Assembly (NCBI GenBank): GCA_004794655.1
Contig: SMMW01000596.1
Span: 248,001 to 312,000 of the forward strand
Source of the DNA: Marisa cornuarietis
Taxonomy: Eukaryota; Mollusca; Gastropoda; Architaenioglossa; Ampullariidae
Reading direction: 5' to 3'
Length of the DNA: 64,000 nucleotides
Shown: one piece after another, positions 60,501-64,000 of the stretch
Position numbering within the stretch: position 1 is the first letter of the stretch
How the letters are laid out: the number at the start of each line of letters is the position of its first letter
Notes under the pieces: model-generated
Told to the model about the DNA's origin: nothing
The model's input: only the letters and a program-made list of their open reading frames with translations
Database searches by the model: none
Program-made: the position numbers and the translations under genes

Positions 60501-63381
60501 TACGAACTGAATTGTCAAGGTAATGAGAGCTCCCTACCTTTGTGCGCATCCACTGGCTTCAACGATAGTAATCATTACTACTACAAGGTCTCGTGTCACG
60601 GCTACCACACTTTATATGTCGAATGTTTCTCCAAGGATATTGGTGAGGGAAATATTTTACGACTGTTTATTTACATTGTAGCACAAGAAGTATTAATTAC
60701 TGATTTTTGTATGTCTATCTCTTCCTGTTAATAAACAAATTAGTGTTTGTAATACTTGTTTAGTTCATAATTTATTTTCTTATTTCTTATATTTTTCTAT
60801 ATCCTTTTAAAAAGTCTTTCCTTCTAGTGTTGAACTTGAAGCTAATTTACTTTAGAGTTTTTCGAAGTTTGCTTTGTTATTTGAACATCACTTCCTAATA
60901 TAATCTTCACTATTACGGATTCGTTTCTAGGGGATTGTGTAACTATTAACTAGTTAAATTTTGCTATTTCTTGTTGACTGTAGTATTCTCATTCTTTTCT
61001 TTTTAGCGAGTTTTTGGTATATTATTTTTGAAAGGCTGTCATGTGACCCAATAATCGTTATGTATTAATTTTTGTGTCTAGTTTTCGTCATAACTTTTAA
61101 ATTTTGTTTCCGACGTGTAAATTAAGTACAGTGGCAGAACCAATAGTAACCGTTAAACTTCTCTTCAGTTATCACAAACCTCCGTCTAGCGGGCAGCACC
61201 ACTAACAGTTCGGGACGAGTGGAGGTTTTTCTCCAGGGACCTGACCAGTGGGGTACCGTCTGCCACCACAAATGGGATGATTTCGATGCCACTGTCGTCT
61301 GTAACCAGCTCGGCTACGCTACAGGAAAGGCAATCAAAAACGCCGCGTGAGTCACGTGATTTGAAAAAAATTGAATAAAATTCCCAAATTTGTTGTGGTT
61401 TAACGAGTGATTTAAAATACGTAGAACTGCTATAGCTTGAAATTGTCTACATGACAATATGCCGTTTGGTATTAAAATAGCTTATAAATGCCTGAAATTT
61501 GTGGCTTAAGAGTATCCTATAGACACAAAAAATCGCCAATAATAATAATAAATAACAATAGTACTTATATAACGCACTTCCCTGCTGGCAGCAAGCTCAA
61601 TGCGTTTTGACATAAACAATCGCTCAGCAATACCTATGTAGATTAGCAGACTCCAATCTCACCATAGGCAAGCTCACTATGATGTATATAAACTAAACTA
61701 GTAAAATAATGGCGTTGGGTAGAGAAACATTTCAGGTCTCCCACAATCAAGGCGAGGTGGAAAAAGAATCGTCTGAATACTTCATTGCACGTTTTAGGGC
61801 AAGACAGTATTTCTAATCACTTAAGAAGCAAACGAACAGCAGTCTTGAAACACACATGCAGCAGGACGACATAAAACGACGAATCCGTGATAAAACAGTG
61901 AGATCGTTGAGACGTAGAAATCTAACATCTGTTCTGCAGAACTTGCAACCATAAAGCATAGCCCGCAAATCAGAAAATGGAAAAACGCAGGATCGGCAGT
62001 GCCGAAAAAGTTAAACGTTTTAGTGAAGTAGACACAAGTTATCCCGCAAAGTCAAAAACTTGAAGGAAAATGGCAAAACGAAGAAAGGTTGCGGAGACCG
62101 TTAGTGGATGACGTCTATGGGAAGAAAAGACATGGTACAGGCAGTGAATAACAACCGACAACAAAGAAAACAGCGCAACAAAACCTACAGGAGTTGGAAA
62201 CATAAAAAGTCGACGTGGATTTGGGAATGATACAAGACTACAGAGAGAAGTTCCCTCAACCCAGTTTGGCGATAGGACATCACTCTCAATCAACAATACG
62301 TCACTGGAGATATGTTTGTAGAGTGGTAGAACGTATGCACTTATTAAGAGAAAGAGAAAGTGTGTGTGTGTGTGTTTTGAGTGCAGCGCGCATACTAACC
62401 ATCAGCAGCTCTAGGACTTGCTAGATCACGTGACGTTAGCTGTCCATTAGAAATTCTTGCACTTACTGTCTTCACTACAAACTGTTGCTACAGGTTCGGT
62501 CAGGGTCAGGGTAGGATCTGGCTGGACAACGTGGGCTGCCTGGGAACGGAGAGGCGGCTACAGGACTGTGCCTTCTTGGGCTTCAGCAACAACCTTTGTC
62601 ACCACTCCAAGGATGCGGGCGTCATCTGCTCAGGTGAAGCTACAGTTTGAGGGAGACTAGATATAACGTGACACTTACACTCCACAGAAGACTAGAGTAA
62701 CGTCACACGTACAGTCTAAGGTAGACTAGATATAACGTGACACTCACTCCACAGAAGACTTAAGTAACGTCACACGTACAGAATCACAATTGACGACTTA
62801 TCGCAAACTCCATTCTTACCCTGTTCTAACAAACTATGTGTGATGTGGGAAACGAGAAAGGAAGACAACTAACATCTCATTTTGTAAAAAATAAGCAGCA
62901 ATCGACTTCTCATTCCTCTTGTGTCATTGCAGGGGTTTATATTCTTCCAACTAGTGTGTCGTACACTGTGACCAGTATTGTGACGTACACTCCAGTCGGC
63001 AGGGAGTCGCTAGAGACGTCGTCAGTCCAAGACCCGACACAGTCACTGCTGACACCAACACACTCAGGCGCCTATACAGCGGCTATTGTCGTGCCTGTCC
63101 TTATTGTCACCATTATAGCTATCACCGTTGCCGCCATTATCTATAGAAAGAAAGTTGAGCGGCTTGTCAATGAAGGAGAGACAAGACCTGGTTTGATGTC
63201 GTTTGGAGCAGGCGGCTTCATCAGTCACATGCTCGACAGGCTCAAAAGGAAAAACGGTCAAGTGGGTGTAAACCGAGGCACTGACCTTTCTCAGAACATT
63301 GTTTACTTTGACCCTGGCTTGAGAAATCCCATTTACGACATGACTGTTTTACCCGATAAATTTGCAGAAGATGATGAGTAA
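22638..63381 (+). CDS. Gene B: 20-SRCR-domain transmembrane receptor, possibly decaying
   Basis: Thirty-three predicted exons read in one phase-consistent chain: a signal peptide, about 20 SRCR domains, stalk, transmembrane helix and cytoplasmic tail. Exons: 22638-22719, 30337-30493, 31496-31653, 32065-32225, 32517-32679, 33134-33451, 33871-34114, 34697-34767, 38718-39035, 40745-41078, 41817-41995, 42896-43049, 45360-45692, 46092-46265, 46417-46557, 46968-47155, 48184-48301, 48778-48882, 49237-49446, 49815-50123, 50490-50809, 54074-54185, 54541-54764, 55198-55524, 56390-56725, 57108-57422, 58038-58231, 59565-59700, 60015-60186, 60467-60642, 61169-61346, 62494-62633, 62933-63381. Domain 4 lacks its C-terminal half; domains 6 and 13 carry frameshifts. 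These exons may instead belong to more than one transcript. Confidence 0.8.
22720..23465 (+). other. Start of intron 1, no recognised content
   Basis: AT-rich sequence without motifs that I recognise, ending at the start of a locally repeated block (23,468-23,705 matches 24,612-24,850). Confidence 0.5.
23468..23705. repeat. Local direct repeat, copy 1
   Basis: From catgccagaaaacaatgtc to about tgctgccaccaagcaa, this block recurs at 24,612-24,850 nearly base for base. Together with the blocks at 22,244-22,650 and 23,826-24,610 it shows that the region around exon B1 was tandemly duplicated. Confidence 0.85.
23826..24610 (+). repeat. Second copy of the gene B 5' region, with THAP-element end
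   Basis: It contains the right part of the THAP/P-like element (23,826-24,330) and then sequence matching 22,366-22,650, including the ATG of exon B1 (here CATGCTGAGACTACTAACTG). The rest of the signal-peptide exon and about 0.8 kb are deleted, joining directly to the repeat at 24,612. Confidence 0.8.
24612..24850. repeat. Local direct repeat, copy 2
   Basis: Near-identical to 23,468-23,705. It abuts the deleted copy of exon B1. Confidence 0.85.
24851..26330. other. Intron 1 segment, no recognised gene
   Basis: A GT-rich stretch at about 25,600-26,040 with a 189-codon minus-strand frame (25,344-25,913) that shows no domain and has low-complexity composition. G-rich sequence (about 26,398-26,470) adjoins the LINE that follows, and may be flanking DNA or part of an element. 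Confidence 0.4.
26331..29933 (-). mobile_element. I-like non-LTR retrotransposon with RNase H (LINE family 2)
   Basis: On the minus strand the element runs from a truncated 5' end near 29,933 to a (CAA)n tail at 26,331-26,349, just after the ending TTTCGGTGGAAGC. A single long frame covers reverse transcriptase and RNase H. The endonuclease domain is missing, so this is a 5'-truncated but otherwise well-preserved copy. It lies in intron 1 of gene B, antisense to it. Confidence 0.88.
26794..29781 (-). CDS. LINE family 2 polyprotein: reverse transcriptase and RNase H
   Basis: 995 codons uninterrupted; the frame also stays open upstream to about 29,930. Order of motifs: [13 protein letters not shown] and [35 protein letters not shown], the catalytic FADDTSLLG, then an RNase H domain with [28 protein letters not shown] and [18 protein letters not shown], and a C-terminal [16 protein letters not shown] finger. 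The RNase H acidic residues and His are all present. RNase H after RT points to the I/Nimb/ingi-like groups. The intact frame implies recent insertion, though lacking the endonuclease it cannot move by itself. Confidence 0.9.
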   Translation of the reverse strand: MKVIQSATPNGNGSKYKYAGQAWWNKDCEKVIRNRKYKLKIWKKNKTIENRLEYKKSRSLAKNTILQAKKDDWHRFTESLDLNSNRNDSWKKVKYLNQGPRSTMPTLLKDGLKYETNQEKANLLAQQFQDASADYNLDPDFKLHREQAERDFLPPLNQQDPFKLTEKITQEELEQALTTKRPGSAPGPDLITYEMLQKCHHKTKLHILELFNEILDKSSLPSMWKLATVVPIPKPGKEKTSPASYRPIALTSQLGKTFETIIKCRLNYYCEVYNILPPEQSGFREKRSTMDHITALQQEIINAHTEKRVNLCGVFLDIEKAFDMLWHEGLLQKLYRIGTPNKIVQLVRSFLSNRKIAIRVENQTSKEVLLDNGVPQGSVLSPLLFNIMIADLPKCVKHVKVKQFADDTSLLGKVEIRKTNNPEIPKIIGIDKIQEDLHEVANWLKYNGFKLSAPKTQAIIFKKPNQKMEYPKLKLNQTTINYSSQVQFLGVIFSDKTNWSPYVDKITKAAKKGINLMRVVSGNNWGTHPKSLLNLYQAHVMSKLLYAAPLLVHLRSNHIAKLQSVQAGALKVVLGVPSHTPNLSVLAETGQKPIDLIIKERTANYYYKTQCFPTDHPVRQIHIQPHRHRTGRPTPQPTIQQHTQHIENTKGAETAITAPYPHTNMQTPPWTLPRPQIDTDLTKYNKESHHYQITSEIKLKLSTTYKDYTQIYTDGSHDPEAQVTGLGIYSPDNMTLSIKLPTHTSIFTAEMTAIQTALETTQLKLRDTEQQQFLILSDSLSALQALKNQSSNRIDIVYEILSLINKINKENGDVRFLWVPSHIGIQGNEKADKLAKLAVKQSSSPKVTTLNISISPTERRIAIKPAIQTRWQEKYKTEGKGTRRLVDDQPSNTLLFFNSSRPRQSKITRMRLSGEYLIKYKDPITCICGDRLSTPHVLLECHENKEEREELRQVLNKHRLALNINNCLNPPKEQWHTILSLVVTMVTSHPHAKLI
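30337..30493 (+). CDS. Gene B exon B2: first half of SRCR domain 1
   Basis: Follows tctcaacag, phase 1 in, phase 2 out before gtattg. It encodes [23 protein letters not shown] and [12 protein letters not shown]. It is the first domain after the signal peptide. Confidence 0.9.
30930..31290 (-). repeat. Decayed LINE ORF C-terminus (RTE-like)
   Basis: The minus-strand frame [15 protein letters not shown] and, further on, [17 protein letters not shown] then GKHKKT with stops resemble the C-terminal end of many LINE ORF2 proteins (YGCETWTL... and EGGRRRGRQRK). Several stops and frame changes show it is old. Confidence 0.6.
31496..31653 (+). CDS. Gene B exon B3: second half of SRCR domain 1
   Basis: Phase 2 in after cgttcag, phase 1 out. 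It encodes [13 protein letters not shown] and AHVLCYLT. The donor is GCAAGT, a GC-AG intron; no GT gives a consistent ending nearby. Confidence 0.88.
32065..32225 (+). CDS. Gene B exon B4: first half of SRCR domain 2
   Basis: Phase 1 in after ccttccag, phase 0 out before gtactt. It encodes [35 protein letters not shown] and RLLGYQSG. Confidence 0.88.
32517..32679 (+). CDS. Gene B exon B5: second half of SRCR domain 2
   Basis: Phase 0 in after ggggcag, phase 1 out before gtgact. It encodes [13 protein letters not shown] and [10 protein letters not shown]. Together with the membrane-proximal domain 20 it shares the DAGV(V/I)C ending, so domains 2 and 20 look like one subtype bracketing the cassette array. 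Confidence 0.9.
33134..33451 (+). CDS. Gene B exon B6: complete SRCR domain 3 (gamma type)
   Basis: A phase 1-1 exon encoding [38 protein letters not shown] and AQALCYN. Confidence 0.92.
33474..33520. repeat. (TG)n then poly-G run
   Basis: A short TG run passing into (CG) and a run of about ten G within the B6-B7 intron. Confidence 0.85.
33871..34114 (+). CDS. Gene B exon B7: first half of SRCR domain 4 with poly-Ser insert
   Basis: Phase 1 in after ctctttag, phase 2 out before gtaatg. It encodes [26 protein letters not shown] and [12 protein letters not shown], then a Ser/Asn homopolymer of about 18 residues from an (AGC)n run at about 34,031-34,074, and LFYLYGLR. The serine tract sits in a surface loop position after the LGFxGG motif and is in frame. 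Confidence 0.85.
34697..34767 (+). CDS. Gene B exon B8: short middle part of SRCR domain 4
   Basis: Phase 2 in after cctgttag, phase 1 out before gttagt. It encodes [20 protein letters not shown] then TGE. An alternative acceptor (ttgcag at 34,660) would lengthen it in frame by 36 bases. The last part of the domain, with two or three further cysteines, is not found before exon B9; a 3.4-kb LINE occupies that interval. Splicing straight to B9 keeps the frame. Confidence 0.6.
35248..38610 (-). mobile_element. Near-full-length LINE family 1 copy, inactivated
   Basis: On the minus strand, from about 38,610 to the (ATT)n tail at 35,248-35,283. Frame 36,337-38,529 (730 codons) covers the endonuclease ([39 protein letters not shown]) and reverse transcriptase through YADDTQLYC. 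It is cut by a nonsense codon at 36,337 (TAG where the other copy has GAG), a second stop lies near 36,223, and 35,527-36,177 carries the rest. It is the most complete of five copies in the window. The 5' end is uncertain. Confidence 0.9.
36337..38529 (-). pseudogene. LINE family 1 endonuclease-reverse transcriptase (nonsense-mutated)
   Basis: Residues roughly 50-290 form the AP-like endonuclease and roughly 480-730 the reverse transcriptase up to the catalytic YADD. A stop directly after TPPA removes the thumb and C-terminus, which continue in the same frame further down the minus strand. A stop near 36,223 (TGA for AGA in the CHRRRHQP region) follows. Start choice is arbitrary because the N-terminus is not well conserved. 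Confidence 0.85.
38718..39035 (+). CDS. Gene B exon B9: complete SRCR domain 5 (beta type)
   Basis: A phase 1-1 exon encoding [27 protein letters not shown], the beta pair [20 protein letters not shown] and EYASIEC. Acceptor gtccacag, donor gtaaga. Confidence 0.92.
39355..40171 (-). mobile_element. LINE family 1 fragment in the B9-B10 intron
   Basis: A minus-strand 5'-truncated copy. Frame 39,624-40,178 keeps the RT C-terminal part ([12 protein letters not shown] ... [13 protein letters not shown]). Its 3' UTR is more diverged than in the other copies and the terminal (ATT)n is degraded, so it may be older. Confidence 0.88.
40745..41078 (+). pseudogene. Gene B exon B10: SRCR domain 6 (gamma type), frameshifted by a 19-bp duplication
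   Basis: The exon should start after cgttacag in phase 1: [14 protein letters not shown], then [41 protein letters not shown] and AAVYC. A tandem duplication of 19 bases (acgtatgaacgaatgagga; 40,774-40,792 repeated from 40,793) shifts the frame and brings a TGA at about 40,798. Without the extra 19 bases the exon would be a normal phase 1-1 exon of 315 bases. The alternative acceptor at 40,808 gives the wrong phase. Confidence 0.8.
41485..41665 (+). mobile_element. Possible tRNA-derived SINE
   Basis: The sequence TAGCCGAGTGTAAGAGCAGTGG and later GGCGTTTCGATACCCG resembles A and B boxes of a Leu- or Ser-type tRNA, with an anticodon-stem-like segment between them. The family differs from the SINE at 12,604. 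No flanking duplication was resolved. Confidence 0.5.
41817..41995 (+). CDS. Gene B exon B11: first half of SRCR domain 7 (alpha type)
   Basis: Phase 1 in after cttctcag, phase 0 out before gtaagg. It encodes [26 protein letters not shown] and [11 protein letters not shown]. Confidence 0.9.
41996..42895 (+). other. Intron, no recognised gene
   Basis: An AT-rich 900-base intron. The final 95 bases hold three imperfect copies of a segment resembling gtctgtccgacagg just before the real acceptor. Confidence 0.6.
42896..43049 (+). CDS. Gene B exon B12: second half of SRCR domain 7
   Basis: Phase 0 in after tccgacag, phase 1 out before gtgacg. It encodes [20 protein letters not shown] and [11 protein letters not shown]. 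The CTG-x-E motif is altered to CTQAAS. Confidence 0.88.
43050..45359 (+). other. Long intron, no gene seen
   Basis: The 2.3-kb intron contains a (CTT)n tract (about 44,250-44,318) and otherwise unremarkable AT-rich sequence. Frames such as 44,863-45,141 on the minus strand show no domain. Confidence 0.6.
45360..45692 (+). CDS. Gene B exon B13: complete SRCR domain 8 (beta type)
   Basis: A phase 1-1 exon encoding [69 protein letters not shown] and KYASVVC. Acceptor tttgttttag, donor gtgagt. Confidence 0.93.
45951..45993. repeat. (CA)n microsatellite
   Basis: Perfect CA run of about 40 bases in the B13-B14 intron, behind a pyrimidine-rich stretch. Confidence 0.95.
46092..46265 (+). CDS. Gene B exon B14: first half of SRCR domain 9 (gamma type)
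   Basis: Phase 1 in after ttcacag, phase 1 out before gtaagt. It encodes [38 protein letters not shown] and RGLGYSHG. A second AG at 46,100 would start the exon nine bases later in the same frame; the longer form keeps the full VRLAG strand. Confidence 0.88.
46417..46557 (+). CDS. Gene B exon B15: second half of SRCR domain 9
   Basis: Phase 1 in after tttctag, phase 1 out before gtagga. It encodes [13 protein letters not shown] and [10 protein letters not shown]. Confidence 0.9.
46884..46950. repeat. (CATCATC)n microsatellite
   Basis: Imperfect ATC/ATCC array close to the acceptor of exon B16. Confidence 0.9.
46968..47155 (+). CDS. Gene B exon B16: first half of SRCR domain 10 (alpha type)
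   Basis: Phase 1 in after ctttcag, phase 0 out before gtaagt. It encodes [28 protein letters not shown] and [11 protein letters not shown]. The first conserved cysteine (WGxVC) is replaced by Ile (WGRVI), which would remove a disulfide. Its partner second half is exon B17 across the LINE tail at 47,271. Confidence 0.9.
47271..47705 (+). mobile_element. Short LINE family 1 3' end with target-site duplication
   Basis: Starts within the RT C-terminal coding region ([14 protein letters not shown] in the shifted frame) and runs through the 3' UTR to (ATT)n. It is flanked by ttcaagt at 47,264-47,270 and 47,706-47,712. The matching site in copy A (about bases 12-37) lacks the insertion. Confidence 0.93.
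48184..48301 (+). CDS. Gene B exon B17: second half of SRCR domain 10
   Basis: Phase 0 in after tttattag, phase 1 out before gtaagt. It encodes [13 protein letters not shown] and YVICYNM. Equivalent to A1. Confidence 0.9.
48778..48882 (+). CDS. Gene B exon B18: first part of SRCR domain 11 (beta type)
   Basis: Phase 1-1, after ctctgcag and before gtaagt. It encodes [20 protein letters not shown] and AGGWSEENT. It carries an extra Cys (SLCMG) where gene A has SLG. Confidence 0.9.
49237..49446 (+). CDS. Gene B exon B19: rest of SRCR domain 11
   Basis: Phase 1-1. It encodes [34 protein letters not shown] and SVACYN. The cysteine of TNCSH in gene A is Phe here. Equivalent to A3. Confidence 0.9.
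49815..50123 (+). CDS. Gene B exon B20: complete SRCR domain 12 (gamma type)
   Basis: Phase 1-1, after gctcttcag and before gtcagc. It encodes [36 protein letters not shown] and AGVTCSD. Equivalent to A4. Confidence 0.93.
50490..50809 (+). pseudogene. Gene B exon B21: SRCR domain 13 (alpha type), frameshifted by one base
   Basis: Begins normally ([12 protein letters not shown]) but lacks one A after TCATAC (near 50,529) compared with gene A, so the frame shifts; the rest of the domain ([43 protein letters not shown]) is intact in the next frame. Splice sites are normal. The change is in an A run (AAA to AA), so a sequencing or assembly error is a real alternative. Confidence 0.82.
52173..52569 (+). 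pseudogene. HARBI1-like transposase N-terminal exon
   Basis: ATG at 52,173. It encodes [57 protein letters not shown] and GVSQSTVSR, the helical N-terminal region of HARBI1-family transposases. After a one-base shift near 52,480 the family signature continues ([23 protein letters not shown]) to a possible gtacat donor at 52,570; a decayed YGMPNVI follows. No catalytic aspartates are seen. Confidence 0.75.
52600..52785 (-). pseudogene. Myb/SANT-like Harbinger accessory protein fragment
   Basis: A minus-strand frame reading [20 protein letters not shown] then [10 protein letters not shown] resembles the Myb/SANT-like DNA-binding domain (NFxExE...LLxEVxxxxxxLFGRF) of the second Harbinger protein. 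It is convergent with the transposase. The domain is incomplete. Confidence 0.55.
54074..54185 (+). CDS. Gene B exon B22: first third of SRCR domain 14 (beta type)
   Basis: Phase 1 in after ctttgcag, phase 2 out before gtgctc. It encodes [35 protein letters not shown]. Equivalent to A6. Confidence 0.9.
54541..54764 (+). CDS. Gene B exon B23: rest of SRCR domain 14
   Basis: Phase 2 in, phase 1 out before gtgagt. It encodes [26 protein letters not shown] and NYASVVC. Equivalent to A7; the short intron between B22 and B23 shows the state before the LINE inserted in gene A. Confidence 0.93.
55198..55524 (+). CDS. Gene B exon B24: complete SRCR domain 15 (gamma type)
   Basis: Phase 1-1, after tgtcgtag and before gtaaca. 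It encodes [28 protein letters not shown] and AGAVCFND. Equivalent to A8. Confidence 0.93.
56012..56250 (+). pseudogene. Dead alpha-type SRCR exon in the B24-B25 intron
   Basis: Reads [38 protein letters not shown], and in another frame EDVLDECL, matching exon B21 ([21 protein letters not shown]). It has no start-side SRCR strand, no good acceptor and a frameshift. Gene A has nothing comparable at 7,910-8,259. It is a decayed copy of an alpha domain. Confidence 0.82.
56390..56725 (+). CDS. Gene B exon B25: complete SRCR domain 16 (alpha type)
   Basis: Phase 1-1. It encodes [50 protein letters not shown] and ASVVCIDKS. Equivalent to A9, with a changed C-terminal loop ([14 protein letters not shown]). 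Confidence 0.93.
57108..57422 (+). CDS. Gene B exon B26: complete SRCR domain 17 (beta type)
   Basis: Phase 1-1. It encodes [42 protein letters not shown] and SYASVVC. Equivalent to A10, near-identical. Confidence 0.93.
58038..58231 (+). CDS. Gene B exon B27: first half of SRCR domain 18 (gamma type)
   Basis: Phase 1 in after gtcgacgag, phase 0 out before gtgata. It encodes [24 protein letters not shown] and [11 protein letters not shown]. Equivalent to A11. Confidence 0.87.
58371..58548 (+). CDS. Duplicated half-SRCR exon, possible alternative partner of B27
   Basis: A copy of the 3' part of exon B25 and its downstream intron (56,551-56,968) has been placed between B27 and B28. From a possible acceptor (atataag) the frame [33 protein letters not shown] is open, opens in phase 0 and ends in phase 1 before gtgagt, exactly like exon B28. 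It could therefore replace B28. The acceptor lacks a good pyrimidine tract, so it may be unused. Confidence 0.45.
58549..58790 (+). repeat. Duplicated intron sequence after the half exon
   Basis: It continues the duplicate of 56,726-56,968 almost base for base and then departs. It marks the right boundary of the roughly 420-base internal duplication. Confidence 0.85.
59084..59217 (+). mobile_element. Old tRNA-derived SINE (copy B orthologue)
   Basis: GGTGGCGCAAGG, GTGTTCAGATC and CTCGGCATGTAGCTCCTG match the insertion at 10,654-10,800 in copy A, in the same intron. A few bases are deleted between the A and B boxes. Confidence 0.68.
59565..59700 (+). CDS. Gene B exon B28: second half of SRCR domain 18
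   Basis: Phase 0 in after taccacag, phase 1 out before gtgagt. It encodes [17 protein letters not shown] and [10 protein letters not shown]. The intron start (gtgagtctgtcgacattg) is the uninterrupted target of the TIR element of copy A. Confidence 0.93.
60015..60186 (+). CDS. Gene B exon B29: first half of SRCR domain 19 (alpha type)
   Basis: Phase 1 in, phase 2 out before gtcagt. It encodes [24 protein letters not shown] and [12 protein letters not shown]. Equivalent to A13. Confidence 0.92.
60467..60642 (+). CDS. Gene B exon B30: second half of SRCR domain 19
   Basis: Phase 2 in, phase 1 out before gtgagg. It encodes [13 protein letters not shown] and LYVECFSKD. Equivalent to A14. Confidence 0.92.
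61169..61346 (+). CDS. Gene B exon B31: first half of membrane-proximal SRCR domain 20
   Basis: Phase 1 in, phase 2 out before gtgagt. It encodes [36 protein letters not shown]. Equivalent to A15. Confidence 0.92.
61347..62493 (+). other. Intron, mostly shared with copy A
   Basis: A 1.15-kb intron aligned with 14,766-16,107. It has an (AAT)n start at about 61,540 adjoining a short retroelement-like 3' end (tatataacgcacttccctgc), also in copy A near 14,960. No gene. Confidence 0.6.
62494..62633 (+). CDS. Gene B exon B32: second half of SRCR domain 20
   Basis: Phase 2 in after gctacag, phase 1 out before gtgaag. It encodes [13 protein letters not shown] and [10 protein letters not shown]. Equivalent to A16. 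Confidence 0.92.
62652..62785 (+). repeat. Two-copy tandem repeat upstream of the tail exon
   Basis: Two copies of about 65 bases (gactagatataacgtgacac ... taacgtcacacgtaca). The related array in copy A (16,290-16,400) has a shorter unit. Confidence 0.75.
62933..63381 (+). CDS. Gene B exon B33: stalk, transmembrane helix, cytoplasmic tail
   Basis: Starts after cattgcag in phase 1 and ends at TAA (63,379-63,381). It encodes a Ser/Thr-rich stalk ([28 protein letters not shown]), a helix starting [13 protein letters not shown], a YRKK stop-transfer, [21 protein letters not shown], and the C-terminus [10 protein letters not shown] with an acidic EDDE end. NPIY keeps the NPxY motif of gene A; the second motif YTTV is changed to YDMT. 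Confidence 0.93.
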
Positions 63382-64000
63382 TGCCAGAAAGAAGAAAGAT
63401 TCGATCCGGCGACACCCTGTGAGTGGACGGGTGACACCACAGAGGTGTGTTTCCTTTAACTCCTTAGAAACATTCGCAACGTCTTGCTGACTCAACGCCC
63501 ACTGCAAACAAACGCTCGCTTAACGAGACAACCTCTCATTTCAACATTTTACAGAGCAAAAAAATCATGGCATCTTAAAGGTTTAAGGCTTCATGCCTTT
63601 GATTAACATTGTTAAGCACAATCGGTCTTCTTTAGAAGTTTTTGCTTTTAACCAGACTAGTTTTACTGAGTGTATTTCTCAGTGATGTAAATTTACTGGA
63701 AAATGCTGTCAATCAATGTAGTTTCTTCCAAAACTCTTCCAGCCTCCTGGATAAATCCATATGGGAAAGCTCATCATGAAGCTTACTATTGTCTAATGCG
63801 ATGGAGACGTTTTCTTTCACTGTCTCCTGATGTATGATATTTTTTGCAGTTTGTTGCTTGCAAACAAATGAGCAACAATCTCAGTCTACGTTGTATTATT
63901 AATTTTCTGCTACTAAATGGGTGCATGTGAGTTAATTTTCCTAGGTGTATTATTATGTTGATAAAATATAAACACATATTATAAGTATGTGTTTGTCTAA
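63382..64000 (+). other. 3' UTR of gene B and downstream sequence
   Basis: It aligns with 16,941-17,240 for about 300 bases, after which the copies diverge (near 63,700). No AATAAA was seen in the aligned part. No further gene is visible before the window ends. Confidence 0.55.

Larger units (their letters stand above)
47234..63700. repeat. Segmental duplication, copy B
   Basis: It aligns with the left part of the window in the same orientation. The match continues to the left of the LINE tail at 47,271, so the duplication starts further upstream than window base 1 shows. See copy A for the copy-specific insertions. Confidence 0.92.

Overview
The window is intron-rich, transposon-rich animal DNA with GT-AG introns and many (CA)n, (ATT)n and (GAT)n arrays. 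The transposon families (two or more non-LTR LINE families, a tRNA-derived SINE, and THAP/P-like, PIF/Harbinger-like and Merlin-like DNA elements) and the expanded SRCR receptors suggest an invertebrate metazoan. A marine or freshwater mollusc is plausible, but species cannot be read from the sequence. Apart from transposon ORFs I see one gene family.

The two genes lie head to tail on the + strand and encode large type-I membrane receptors built of scavenger-receptor cysteine-rich (SRCR) domains. Gene A (450-16,940; its 5' part lies off the left edge) shows 17 exons: ten complete SRCR domains, half of another, and a last exon with stalk, transmembrane helix and cytoplasmic tail. Gene B (22,638-63,381) has a likely signal-peptide exon, then 32 exons for about 20 SRCR domains and the same kind of tail. 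Exon junction phases agree along both genes. Gene A is fully open in this window. Gene B carries two frameshifted exons and one truncated domain, so it is either decaying or affected by assembly errors.

The 3' part of gene B (from about 47,234) is a segmental duplicate of the visible part of gene A (from base 1). Insertions present in only one copy (a LINE and a THAP/P-like element in A; a 2.6-kb Harbinger-bearing insertion and a LINE tail in B) have pre-insertion sites in the other copy, so the order of events can be read. The SRCR domains of gene B repeat with a period of three (called alpha, beta and gamma here). This suggests that the receptor grew by amplification of a three-domain cassette.

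Layout: 1-17,240 gene A; 17,241-22,637 intergenic, with minisatellites, a stalk-exon relic, a Merlin-like fragment and a THAP-element fragment; 22,638-30,336 exon 1 and a long first intron holding a locally duplicated 5' region and an I-like LINE with a 995-codon frame; 30,337-47,155 gene B domains 1 to 10 (first half); 47,234-63,700 the duplicated segment with domains 10 (second half) to 20 and the tail. The tails share an NPxY motif, as expected of an endocytic or pattern-recognition receptor.
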